Below, one piece after another: positions 1 through 11,182 of a stretch of DNA of 64,000 nt; within the stretch, counting starts at the first letter, position 1, and the number at the start of each line of letters is the position of its first letter. Made by a program: the position numbers and the translations under genes. The stretch is from positions 1-64,000 of the forward strand of contig JASVEC010000020.1 in assembly GCA_030770535.1 (NCBI GenBank). Direction: 5' to 3'. Source of the DNA: Batkoa obscura (lineage: Eukaryota > Entomophthoromycota > Entomophthoromycetes > Entomophthorales > Batkoaceae). Under the pieces are notes generated by a model. That model worked only from the letters and a program-made list of their open reading frames with translations. It ran no database searches and was not told where the DNA came from.

Positions 1-767
1 TAACCCTAACCCTAACCCTAACCCTAACCCTAACCCTAACCCTAACCCTAACCCTAACCCTAACCCTAACCCTAACCCTAACCCTAACCCTAACCCTAAC
101 CCTAACCCTAACCCTAACCCTAACCCTAACCCTAACCCTAACCCTAACCCTAACCCTAACCCTAACCCTAACCCTAACCCTAACCCTAACCCTAACCCTA
201 ACCCTAACCCTAACCCTAACCCTAACCCTAACCCTAACCCTAACCCTAACCCTAACCCTAACCCTAACCCTAACCCTAACCCTAACCCTAACCCTAACCC
301 TAACCCTAACCCTAACCCTAACCCTAACCCTAACCCTAACCCTAACCCTAACCCTAACCCTAACCCTAACCCTAACCCTAACCCTAACCCTAACCCTAAC
401 CCTAACCCTAACCCTAACCCTAACCCTAACCCTAACCCTAACCCTAACCCTAACCCTAACCCTAACCCTAACCCTAACCCTAACCCTAACCCTAACCCTA
501 ACCCTAACCCTAACCCTAACCCTAACCCTAACCCTAACCCTAACCCTAACCCTAACCCTAACCCTAACCCTAACCCTAACCCTAACCCTAACCCTAACCC
601 TAACCCTAACCCTAACCCTAACCCTAACCCTAACCCTAACCCTAACCCTAACCCTAACCCTAACCCTAACCCTAACCCTAACCCTAACCCTAACCCTAAC
701 CCTAACCCTAACCCTAACCCTAACCCTAACCCTAACCCTAACCCTAACCCTAACCCTAACCCTAACC
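1..767. repeat. Telomere, (CCCTAA)n / (TTAGGG)n
   Basis: About 128 head-to-tail six-base units (TAACCC on this strand) run without a visible variant up to position 767, where the tract breaks into unique sequence (CCTTGTGAAATATCG). The C-rich strand reads 5' to 3' away from the end, as expected for a left chromosome end. The perfection of the array up to the junction argues for a true telomere rather than an interstitial tract. Confidence 0.98.
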
Positions 768-1942
768 TTGTGAAATATCGCTTTATCAGTCCCATGGTTA
801 ACCATAGTATAATAATCCCTTAAACTGTTGTGTTCTCGAGCTCAGAGGAAATCAATCCCATGTTCCTATTTTGATTTGCTATGAGAATTTCTATCTTCGT
901 CTCAAAGCATATTCTCCTCCCGTTTTGATATTTATACTTTTCAGAGTATAAAAGAGTTTACAGAGTATAGTAGTTCGAGGCTTTATAACTGAATCATTTC
1001 CTGATACCTCGAACATTTAATAAACCCACTAAGTTTTCTTAGTAGTATTTTATCCTATTACGTGGTATTCTTCATAATCCAAGTCTATCTTAGTCACATA
1101 AAATAAGACTTTTCAATTTATAGTCTAGTCAATCAGATAATAGCTGTTTTTGACTCCAATCACCGAGTATCAGATTTCACACAACAATAAAAAAACTAAT
1201 AAAATTTTTAGAAAGTATAAAAAAAATGAGAAAATAATAATAATAAGATAATAATAAAATGACAAAAAAAGCAAAAAAACAATAATAACAATAACAATAA
1301 TAGAAAGTATTAAGAAATATTCATATTTATTAAACATAACTAAACTATACTATTACTAAATATCGGATAAATTGAAAAAAATCTAATATAATTTCAATTA
1401 GTTACAAGACCTATAAAAAATTAGCTTTAGCCTATTTTTTAGAAATAATTAAAAATTTAAAAGTTTTAACATTTACTAAGTAAATAAATAGTTTGTTAAA
1501 TGATAAAAATAATTTCATTATAATATAATTGTAATATCAAAATTATTTATTTAATAACAAGTCTATAATATTAGCTATAGAGCAGTCAGTGATAAATATT
1601 TATCTATTTATATTTTATGTATTGCAACTTTAATTAATGCTAATACATAAGTTACCAATATTGTTTTTGCTAATATAACAATTTTTATCAAATTCAATAG
1701 AAATTCTGCTAACTTATAACATTATAATAAAGTTATTTAAAACTATGAAATATTCCTGGTTTTTAATATAAAAATTGTTCTAAATCCTAAGTAGTTTAAG
1801 TAATTAAAATTCTCAATTTTTTTAATCATTTTTTGCAAACTGAAAATTATTTTATTTTACTAATGGTTTTTAATATGTAAATCAAGGTTGAAAAATCGAA
1901 TTAAAATGATCCCCCAATATCTCCTGAGTTTACTTGTTTTTG
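768..1942. other. Subtelomeric non-coding DNA
   Basis: No reading frame of note. Bases 768-1180 are less AT-rich than most intergenic DNA here, which fits a subtelomeric repeat shared between chromosome ends, but one end cannot show that. Bases 1190-1310 are A-rich simple sequence (AATAATAAT, CAATAACAATAA). The remainder is plain AT-rich spacer. Confidence 0.6.
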
Positions 1943-2042
1943 ATATGAGGGTGTTTTTTTGATTTCACTACTTTTTTTTAAGCGTTATTTGAGCAGAAAA
2001 TTTACTAGTAAAACTCTTAAACATAAAAACACATCTCCATAT
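1943..2042 (-). mobile_element. Foldback MITE copy 1
   Basis: Member of a family of about 105 bp with ends like ATATGGGGATGT and ACATCCCCATAT, a GCGC centre and two roughly self-complementary arms. Minus here means that the arm containing GACTTCATTAC lies first. Its right ATAT (2039-2042) is shared with copy 2. Confidence 0.85.
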
Positions 2043-2145
2043 GGGAGTGTTTTTTTTGACTTCATTACTTTTTCCATTTTTTAAGCGCTATTTGAGTGGA
2101 AAAGCTATTAATGAAATTCTTAAACACAAAAATACATCCCCATAT
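2039..2145 (-). mobile_element. Foldback MITE copy 2
   Basis: Full-length copy in the same orientation as copy 1, abutting it and sharing the TA between CCA and TGGG. This fits insertion at a TA dinucleotide and a mariner-type TA target duplication. It contains the core TTAAGCGCTATTTGAG. The 69-codon frame here (2041-2250) is chance. Confidence 0.9.
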
Positions 2146-2302
2146 TCACTCTTTTTATTTCTTAAACAGCTTTTGATTTTAAGAAAATGTATTCTTAAAA
2201 TTATAGTTGTCAAATTTCTCTATGTTTTTAAACACTTAAAGATAGATTAAATCCACTTTACTATCAATTCAGTTTGACTTGAGAATCTTTTTATAGTACA
2301 AA

Positions 2303-2408
2303 ATATGAGGGTGTTTTTTTTAGCTTTGGGACTTTTTCTATCTCCTAAGCGCCATTTGAGTGGAAAAGCTATTGCAAAATTCTTAAACACAAAAATACAT
2401 CCCCATAT
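2303..2408 (-). mobile_element. Foldback MITE copy 3
   Basis: Full-length copy ending ACATCCCCATAT. It carries the private variant AGCTTTGGGACTTTTTC in place of the usual GACTTCATTACTTTTTC, a variant shared only with copy 4. Confidence 0.9.
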
Positions 2409-2410
2409 TT

Positions 2411-2517
2411 TTATTTAGGATTGTTTTTATGTATAAGCATTTTATTAACAATTTTTCTGCTCAAATAGCACTTAGAAGATGGAAAAAGTCCCAAAGCTAA
2501 AAAAATACCACCAACCA
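2411..2517 (+). mobile_element. Foldback MITE copy 4 (degraded ends)
   Basis: Opposite orientation to copy 3 and three bases from it. The core AAATAGCACTTAGAAGATGG and the private variant GTCCCAAAGCT match copy 3 in inverted form. Both terminal repeats are eroded. Confidence 0.75.
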
Positions 2518-2752
2518 TTGCGAATCTTAAAAGTACCTAAGCAAAAAATTGAAGTAGAGATTATTTTATATAATAATAAGGATAATATGCTTGATTATCT
2601 TAAAGCTTATATTAACCCTTAGAATAATGTGTACTACATTAAAACCTAAAAAGAAGTAATGATTCATAATTAATAAAGCTTATGTTTATATAGTATTATA
2701 AGTATAACGTATATAAAAAAATAGAGCATTGTAATTCAAGTTATATTCTTTA

Positions 2753-3862
2753 TTACATAAACATGTATTTGTTACTTCCAAAGCTAGGATAGGTTTGATC
2801 AATAAAATAAATAAACTCAAGTAAATTATTTTGGTAATGTTGGTTGTTATGATTGTTACTATTTCTTTGTGTATGAATTTGTGAATATGGTAATTGCCCT
2901 AGTTTAAATTGATGTTGATATTTTGCTAAGCCAATATGCTTTAGAAATAATTTGATAGAATCCATGTTAAACGGAGTTGGGAACCAAATTTTAACTTGGT
3001 CTTTAAATAGTTGGATTTTCCATGAACCAAATTTGATTAATGTACTCATTAAAATCAAAACGCATTGGATAGAACTTGAAGGAAATATTGTACTTAAACT
3101 TAATAAACTCTTTTGAGTTTCTTTATCTGCGCTTATATGACAAGTATTCGGAGAAGAGTTAAACATAAACGCGTCTTTACCAAAATATGTTAGGAAATAA
3201 TGAAAATGAATACTTTGGAGGGGATAGCTCAAATAATAATGTGACATTGATGGGTTTAACTCGGTCAACTTAAACGATAATATATGCTCCCTTATTTTAA
3301 ATAAATTGATAAAAGTACCCTTTAAGACTATATTTTTATCTTGAATAAAATCGCTTTTTTTAACCAAAAGTGTCTTGTTTAGTCTTTTGACGCTTTTTAA
3401 ATAAGACCCCAAGGCTCTGAAATTTTTTACATACGCTGATTTCTTTTTCTGTTGTAAATTCTCTTTGTTTATAACTACTTGCTTGTCTTTAGATTTGATA
3501 TTTATCTGCTTTACAAAATAGGATGGTTCGCGTTTAAATTTCAATGAATAATTAATGGGTAAAAGGAGCTTCAAATGGAAAAGGTTCTTTTCAAATAACT
3601 TGTGCTGAGAAGGTTGTAATAGCTTCAATTGTGACATATAGTTTTCTCTCTCTCTTGTGTCTGTTTGCTGTGATGCATCCGTTACCAAAACTCTACCATA
3701 AAAGTGGTTATCGTTAACTGGTCTTAAATACTTTGAGCTAAATACTGCTCGTTTTATGGTCCTGAATAAATGAATAATTTTTCCTGACATTGAAAAAGAT
3801 AACAAAAGTAATTGCTTAGTTTTGAGTTTTAGGTGACTATTTTTGCATAAAAATTGCTTCAT
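2753..3862 (-). CDS. Hypothetical protein, 369 aa
   Basis: A single uninterrupted frame of 369 codons, long for such AT-rich DNA, starting at the first ATG and ending in FGSNKYMFM. I recognise no domain. The first 50 residues are rich in Lys and Arg and lack acidic residues, which could be a mitochondrial presequence, but the whole protein is basic, so this is weak. Asn and His cluster near residues 330-345. There is no signal peptide and no clear membrane span. It is divergent from the helicase gene starting at 4037, with about 174 bp between the start codons, so the two probably share a promoter. It is the first gene in from the telomere and could be fast-evolving or lineage-specific. Its function is unknown. 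Confidence 0.6.
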   Translation of the reverse strand: MKQFLCKNSHLKLKTKQLLLLSFSMSGKIIHLFRTIKRAVFSSKYLRPVNDNHFYGRVLVTDASQQTDTRERENYMSQLKLLQPSQHKLFEKNLFHLKLLLPINYSLKFKREPSYFVKQINIKSKDKQVVINKENLQQKKKSAYVKNFRALGSYLKSVKRLNKTLLVKKSDFIQDKNIVLKGTFINLFKIREHILSFKLTELNPSMSHYYLSYPLQSIHFHYFLTYFGKDAFMFNSSPNTCHISADKETQKSLLSLSTIFPSSSIQCVLILMSTLIKFGSWKIQLFKDQVKIWFPTPFNMDSIKLFLKHIGLAKYQHQFKLGQLPYSQIHTQRNSNNHNNQHYQNNLLEFIYFIDQTYPSFGSNKYMFM

Positions 3863-4036
3863 TCTGTAAATTTAATTTTTATCATTTTTAAGGTATTTTA
3901 TTTTATTTAATACTATTTAACAATAAATACAAATTTGATTTATTTCTACTTTTAATTTTTAAATAGCTTATGAAATGTTTCATTTTTTCACTCACTAAAT
4001 TATTAAAAAATAGACGACATAAAAGTTTAGATTGAG

Positions 4037-6483
4037 ATGGCATCTGAGCTATTAAAAAAGAGGCAGAGTTTGCCTGTTTATCCATATAAAGAAGAGTTTT
4101 GCTTAGCAATACAAAATGCTGATAGTTTGGTTGTTGTTGGGGAAACAGGTATATTCAATAGTATTTTAAGAAAAAAACAATTTAACCATCTACAGGCTCT
4201 GGAAAAACAACACAAATTCCACAATTTTTATTTGAAAAGATGAACGAACTCCAAAGTCAAGGCGATAATACAGCAAACTTTTCAATACAAAGCATATGTG
4301 TTACACAGCCAAGGTAAATTATTTATAAAAGAATGGTAAAAATAATATTTTTTATTAGACGTATTGCAGCCATTACAGTTGCTAAAAGAGTCTGCCTTGA
4401 AACAAATACAACTTTAGGAGATCAAATAGGATATACTATTCGATTTGAAGATAGATGTAGTAATAAAACAAGATTACGCTATTTAACTGATGGGATACTT
4501 TTAAGAGAAGCAACCATGGATTTTCTTCTTCCCAAATATGATTGCATAATAATAGATGAAGCTCATGAAAGGTCGCTCGATACAGACATAATTATTGGAT
4601 TAATTAAAAAAGCTCAAAAAGCAAGGAAAGAACTGGCACTAAGTGATCCATCAATAAAGCCTTTAAAGGTTATAATAATGTCAGCTACTTTAAACGTGAG
4701 TTTTATACGTTTATTTTAACATTTATTTATTATTTTTAAGGTTGAAAGATTTTCGGATTTCTTTGATGGTTGCCCAATCTTTACTATACCTGGACGTAGC
4801 TATGATATAATGATTAACCACCACAACAATTTAAGTATCGAGAAGTTAAAATCAAGCTATGTGGAACGTTCTGTTGAAACTGCACTTCAGATTCATTTTG
4901 ATTCACCACCTGGAGATATTTTAATATTTTTAACAGGACAACAAGAAATACATAAGGCAATGAAGCAATTTTCAGAAACTCATCAGGAAATTTTAAAAGA
5001 GAAAAGTGAGAAAATTACAAATAAAGAGCTAGAACCCTACTTGGTTCCTATTTATGCTTCATTAGAGCAAATAGATCAAAAGGCAGCGTTTGAGCCAAGT
5101 CCAATCAATACAAGGAAAATAGTTTTTGCTACGAATATTGCTCAAACTTCTATTACAATACCCGGTATAGTTTATGTGATAGATTCTGGTTTTGTGAAAC
5201 AAAAAACTTTTGAGCCCAAAACTGGTATGGATGCATTACTTGTGGTACCTATCTCTAAGGCGGCTGCAATCCAGCGAGCAGGAAGAGCAGGAAGAACGCA
5301 AAATGGGGTTGTATATAGACTTTATTCAAGAGCTGCATTTCAAAACCTTATAGATGAAACTGTCCCAGAAATACAACGTAGTTCATTACTTAGTACTGTT
5401 TTGGCAATGAAATCAATGGGTATTGATGATATTCAAAATTTTGAATTCTTAGATTCACCAGGATTAAATCACATAAACTCATCACTAAAGAAACTTACAT
5501 TCCTTGGTGCCCTTGATCTAGATGGGATTATCACTGAGCTTGGATCTAAAATGGCTAGACTTCCTCTATCACCTTACTTATCATGTGCATTAATAGATTC
5601 TTGCTTATCCGATACCCCTTGCTCTTATCAGATGCTTGTTATAGCATCAATGCTATCAACTGAGGATGTTATAGTCAAAGCTAAAACTGAAGAAGGACAA
5701 AAAGTCCAAAAAGATATCTTCTATCAGTTATTTTTTGATCAGTCAGGAGATCATCTTACTTTATATAATATCTTTGTTTTAGCTGCGAGAAATAGGTTTG
5801 AAAAAGAGTGGTGTTATAATCATTATTTAAACCATCGTCTTTTACTCCATGCCTCTTCCATTATGGAGCAATTAAAACAAGTTTTAATTGATTTGAAATT
5901 TGAAATAGTTTCATTAAGTAAGTATGATATAAGGTCAAACATACTTCCGAGTAAACAATTCGATGCAAGTATAGTACTTAAAAGTTTATGTCGTGGTTAT
6001 TTTTTAAATGTTGCAAAAAAGCATCCTCAAGGCAAAGCATTTTATCATTATGGTGCTACTTCAAATTCAAAATCATCTCATTTAGAAGTTATTCCCTCTT
6101 CTCGTATGCTAGCATTACATCTTCATCCCACTTCAAGTTTAAATAGCTTCAATACCAATACAAAATTATCACGATTATCACATATTGATTGGGTTATATA
6201 TTCCCAAATTATTTACACATCACAATGTTTATTAAGACATGTGTCTAATATAGACCCCAAATGGTTTTTACCCTACCTTGAACAAGCTAAAGCCATGAAT
6301 ATGGCTACATCACAACCAAATTCGTTGCCAATAACCCCTAAATTAGAACACAATCAATTATCTCAATTAAAATCACCCTCTGGCTCATCCCCTTATAATT
6401 CAGATAGAAGTCCAGCACGAGTTGCTGAAGTCGAAGGCGCATTAAGTAGATATTTAGCTCGTAAAAAATTGAAGAAAAAATAA
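4037..6483 (+). CDS. DEAH-box RNA helicase, DHX33/Dhr2-like
   Basis: Four exons (4037-4148, 4196-4313, 4359-4695, 4741-6483) joined by introns of 45-47 nt give 769 aa. The first splice completes the Walker A motif GETGSGKT (about residues 35-42); TQPRR follows, then DEAH at about 143-146, MSATL, a C-terminal RecA domain with FLTGQQEI and QRAGRAGR, and a winged-helix/ratchet/OB C-terminus. Starting almost directly at the helicase core, with RSLPV-like residues before Walker A, is typical of DHX33 and yeast Dhr2 rather than the long spliceosomal DEAH proteins. Family members remodel RNA using NTP, and Dhr2 acts in nucleolar 18S rRNA maturation. The tail (about 730-769) ends in a basic ARKKLKKK. 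The orthologue could also be DHX35-like; DEAH helicase is certain. Confidence 0.93.
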
Positions 6484-6974
6484 ATCAAATTCATTGGCAA
6501 TATAAGTAGTTATATACGTATGGTTATTGTGGCTCAGCTTTAGCATTTAAGTCATTAAACATAAACTGATAAAATAATGCAATATTCAAAATAAATAAAA
6601 ACTATTATTATGAATCAAATTTCATTATCAAATAAAAGTATTACTTAATAACCATTGAATTAAACTTTAATAAAAATAGTTAAGTTATTCTTATATTTTT
6701 ATAAAGCTGTGACAAATAATCTACCAATGAATTTATATTGTTTCTACTTACTTTGATACCCTAGTTCCAATACAATTTACAATATAAATATTAAAAAGTG
6801 TTTTCAATAATTTATTACAACATTTAAATTTAAAGCAGAAACAAATTTAGTTTAATAAAATCAAAACTCAGGAGCAAATAAAAAAATATATAATTTTACC
6901 TAACACAAAATGATAAAATTAGGTAGGTACAAATAAAACTACAGAATGAAACAGGACCAAGCGAAGGCTCCATT
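6484..6974. other. Intergenic spacer, convergent genes
   Basis: AT-rich 3' flanks of the helicase and the gp78-like gene. No ORF, repeat or structured element seen. Confidence 0.6.
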
Positions 6975-8589
6975 TCAATAATTCAAAGTATTAATAACAT
7001 TAAAATCACGATCCCAGCCGAATCCTAAACCCGGAGATGAAGAGTTCTGATGAGAAAGTAAACTTGTGTTATTCTCTGATCCATTATGATTAATTGAGGA
7101 AATACGACGAGCGTTTGAAGATCGAATTAAAGCTTCCTCATCATCAGCTGATTTATCTAAATCCTTACGACATGTTGGGCAATTTTGATGACTTTCAAGC
7201 CAAAGTCGAAGGCAACGACTAATTAAAAAATAAATGGTTCTACATCAAATTATTCATTGAACTTACCCATGGAAAATATGAGAACAAGGAAGTTTTTGGG
7301 CAGAAATCATGGGCTCAAGGCATATTGGACAATTATCCCCAAGGTCTTCAAGCTCATTTTTTGTTGCAGATGGGAATCTAAAATTTTACTTAAAACAGAC
7401 ATAAACAAAGTAAAACACGTACCTAGATTCCATGTAATTAAGTGCAGAACGATAACTTTTGTAAATATTGTATTTACGATGTAAACTTTTGAAAACAGAT
7501 CGAATATTAAGGAACAATACAGCATCAATTAAAGTAAATGTGATTCCTTGAAGAAGCTTAAAGATATTAAAAAATAGTATTAGAAGTTAAAATATAAATG
7601 CTTACAACTATTTGTATATAATGGATTAATGTTACTACTAATATTGCTGCATCCGTATAAAACTCTGTTTTTCTTAAATATACATCTTTTTCTTCCCATA
7701 TTTCTGACGATGAAATGTCTTTTATATGAATCAAATATTTTATAAGTGTTTGTAAAGTGTCTAATAATAATGTAAAGCATTCAAAAATGAGTAAAAATAA
7801 CATGGAACCAAATGAATTTAGACAAACAGTAAACCAAAGAATATCACAAATAATAATTAAAGATAGGAATGAAAGAACTCTAAATTGACTTCTATTAGAA
7901 GAGGAAGAGATCTCCATTAGATATTCACAACGGTCACGGCAAAGCATAGAAAATACTCGAAGAAACCCAATAACTGCGAACCATGAAACCCAAAGTATCA
8001 TTTCATCATTATTGGTTTCCACTATAGCCCCAAGGAAGACAACTTTAAATAAAAGAAAGTTTAATACGCGATCATACATATGTTGGTTTTCTATATCCCT
8101 TAGTTCATCAAAGAATATTTTGGTTAATATTGTTCCGAGTATGTAAAGAAATAAAAAACCAGAATTCATAAATATTAAAGCAGCCACTTTTTGTTGATTT
8201 AAAAAAAGAGCTTCATTAGGGAATTTGGAAATATAATTTAATAATTGATTCAAGTCAAAAAAATCAAAAACTCTTAAAGATCCATTAGTCTGATGTTGTA
8301 TATTCCTTATAAAATCATCAGAGCTTCCTTCATCCTTTTTATGGTTTAACTTGATGTTGAATAATCCTTTTAAGAATAGAAAGTTATTTAATTTCTTTTC
8401 TAATACATTTTGTTTATCAGTAGTTGGATTATAATTAAGTGGAAATTCATTTGAAGTTAGTTCAAAGTTTGTATTTCCATTTACATTTACTACATCACGC
8501 ACCAAATCTTTACTTAAATATATAATTGTCATAAAAGATATAAGTCCAGATAAAAACAAGTATCTCGCAACTCCATTTAATATCATCAT
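6975..8589 (-). CDS. gp78/AMFR-like membrane RING E3 ubiquitin ligase
   Basis: Four exons on the minus strand (8589-7606, 7556-7423, 7377-7267, 7218-6975) give 490 aa. Several hydrophobic segments occupy the first 370 residues, including the gp78-type block around LLQGITFTLIDAVLF and KSYRSALNYMES. A RING finger follows at about 389-428 (CPIC, CSHIFH, RCLRLW, CPTC). In the family this is an ER ubiquitin ligase working in ERAD. After the RING only about 60 residues remain, ending in FNVINTLNY. I see no CUE ubiquitin-binding domain and no Arg-rich p97-binding motif, both of which animal gp78 has. Hrd1 is the main alternative, but the sequence before the RING matches gp78 better. Confidence 0.85.
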
Positions 8590-9827
8590 TTAATTTTAAA
8601 ATTTTTAAAAAAAGCTGAAGTTATTCTGTTTAAATAGTCACATAAATGGATCATAAACTATTTAAAACTAGAATTTAAGCAAATAGCATTCTTGGCATTT
8701 TGATTGGCTAAACTATAGCCTCTTAACCCCATTTTTCTATTTCATTTTTTTGTTTTATTTAAAGATATTAACGTTACTATTGGGCTTATCTTTGTTTAAA
8801 ATAGCCTATACAATTACAGATATTTAAAATATATCAGTTTAGCCTAATAATTGTTACATTATCATAATACCTAAAACGATCTCAAAAGTACTTTTAATTA
8901 GTTTAAATTATATTATATTATATTATATTTTAATTTTAATTTTGATTTTAATTTAAAGCTAATATTAAAAAATATAATATTATAAATTAAACAATAAACA
9001 TACATCTAAAGTTTACTATTGAAATAGCTAGATAATATTATCAAATTTAAAATCAATTTCAAAGTAGTAAGCTTAGTTTGAATAAGATCCTACATTAAAA
9101 CCATCAAAATGTGTTCTTGAAGCAACTTTTTGAACACTACCATTTTTATTTTGAGATTATTAAACAAACATATAGTTTAAATATAGCTTCTATATTAACT
9201 ATTATTTCTAAGCTATGATTTACATTAGGGTAAACTACTCATTTTAAATTTGATAAAGGTTCCTCTTTATTAGTTTTATTTGAACACTATGCAGCATCCC
9301 TATTTTATTATTAAATAAAGCTTTATTTTTAATCTTCGTATCCTTTAATCACTATCTTTTGCTTTATAGAATATATTATATAGATTTTACTTTTAGAAAC
9401 AGTAACTACATTTACTTTGTGTGATTTTATAATGTGTATTTTAAGGAGTAGTAATTATATTATCTATATTCTTAATACTAGTTTGATGTTATTATAGCTT
9501 ATTATTTCTAACAAAATCAATTGAATTGGAATCCAATACGAAATTGATCAAATAGAAAGTAAATTTCCTTTATGAAAACGTGACTGTTGAGGATATTTGA
9601 AATATTTAGTGGAAATTTGCTTAGTGTAAAACGTCCCAATCAAAGTTATAGCTTAGAGAAATGTGGAATAATTAAATTTAATTGGAAATTAAAAAATTAA
9701 ATGGCACTTCATTGGCTATAAGCTTATGTTTGGGTTTACTACCATATTATTTAGCTTGGGAAAGTTAGTGACTTCTTAGTTTCATTCTTTATATTTTACC
9801 GCTTTATTATCTATATTATTTTTTACA
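8590..9827. other. Intergenic spacer between divergent genes
   Basis: About 1.2 kb of AT-rich DNA upstream of both the gp78-like gene and ATG8. CCAAT-type boxes (GATTGGCTA near 8701, CATTGGCTATA near 9710) lie near each start. No ORF or repeat family seen. Confidence 0.55.
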
Positions 9828-10336
<509 letters not shown>

Positions 10337-11055
10337 CAAACCAAACAATTACTGTAAATTAGCTATTTTAAACAATAAATTTGAATTTATGATTTTTTTA
10401 TTACTACACGCTTTGTTTAAATATTACAGACCATAGATTATTTTGAATTGGTGATCTTAAATCTAATAAAAATAAAATGAAACTACTTTTAAAGAAGTCA
10501 CTACATTGATGATACAAAATTAAATATTTCAAATAAATTTACAATCAAATTTTAAATATACAATTATATAAGTGAATGGTGCTTTCAACCATGAACCTAT
10601 ATTTTGAATTTAGTATATAGCTAGCTATAAGGACTTAGTTTATACAAAAACCAAAATCATAATATTCTTTAATATTAGTAATTTTTAATATTATTAGTAG
10701 AAGTATATTTATATTTAGATAAAAAAGTGTACTATTTTTTAGACTAAATATATAAAATTTCAGGAATTATTTTATATTTATTTAATATTGTTATTCTATA
10801 AAACACTCTTACATTTTGATTATAACTATTATTCATTTTTTAACTGATTTTAAGAATTCAAGCTTGATTTATTTTAAATGTAATAAATGTTTGAAATATC
10901 TGTATTCAAATGTTACAATTCATTATAATTAAATCTTGACACAACTAAATAAATATTAAAAGGCATATATATAATGATTAATTATATTGAATTCGTTAAT
11001 CAATAACTTAAAATATACTTTTGATTTATACATGATTGCTAAAAATAAAAAGGTG

Positions 11056-11075
11056 GTGGATATTTACTCCACCTA
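11056..11075 (+). promoter_or_regulatory. Candidate upstream motif shared by both LPMO genes
   Basis: GTGGATATTTACTCCACCTA lies 127 bp before the ATG and sits in a palindrome (AGGTGG at 11051-11056, CCACCT at 11069-11074). A similar string, GTGGATTTTTTACCGCCTAA, lies upstream of the second LPMO gene. A binding-site role is inference. Confidence 0.3.
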
Positions 11076-11132
11076 ACTACATATTGAATTATGTTGGGGA
11101 GAAAAAGCTTAATTTGAAGTTTGTATGATACG

Positions 11133-11145
11133 TATATATAAAAAA
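11133..11145 (+). promoter_or_regulatory. TATA box of LPMO1
   Basis: TATATATAAAAAA starts 50 bp before the ATG at 11183. Spacing and sequence fit a TATA element. Confidence 0.5.
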
Positions 11146-11182
11146 CACAAAAACAAAAAATTGGGGAATTAAAAAATTAAAA

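Larger units (their letters stand above)
10337..11182. other. Intergenic spacer and LPMO1 promoter
   Basis: AT-rich 3' flank of ATG8 followed by the upstream region of the first LPMO gene. The motif at 11056-11075 and a TATA box are listed separately. Nothing else seen. Confidence 0.55.

Noticed and set aside
2041-2250. 69-codon frame near the telomere
   Set aside because: It starts inside a MITE copy and has no coding character.
7257-7528. Frames on both strands over the gp78-like RING exons
   Set aside because: They read through the introns; the spliced minus-strand model gives the conserved RING.
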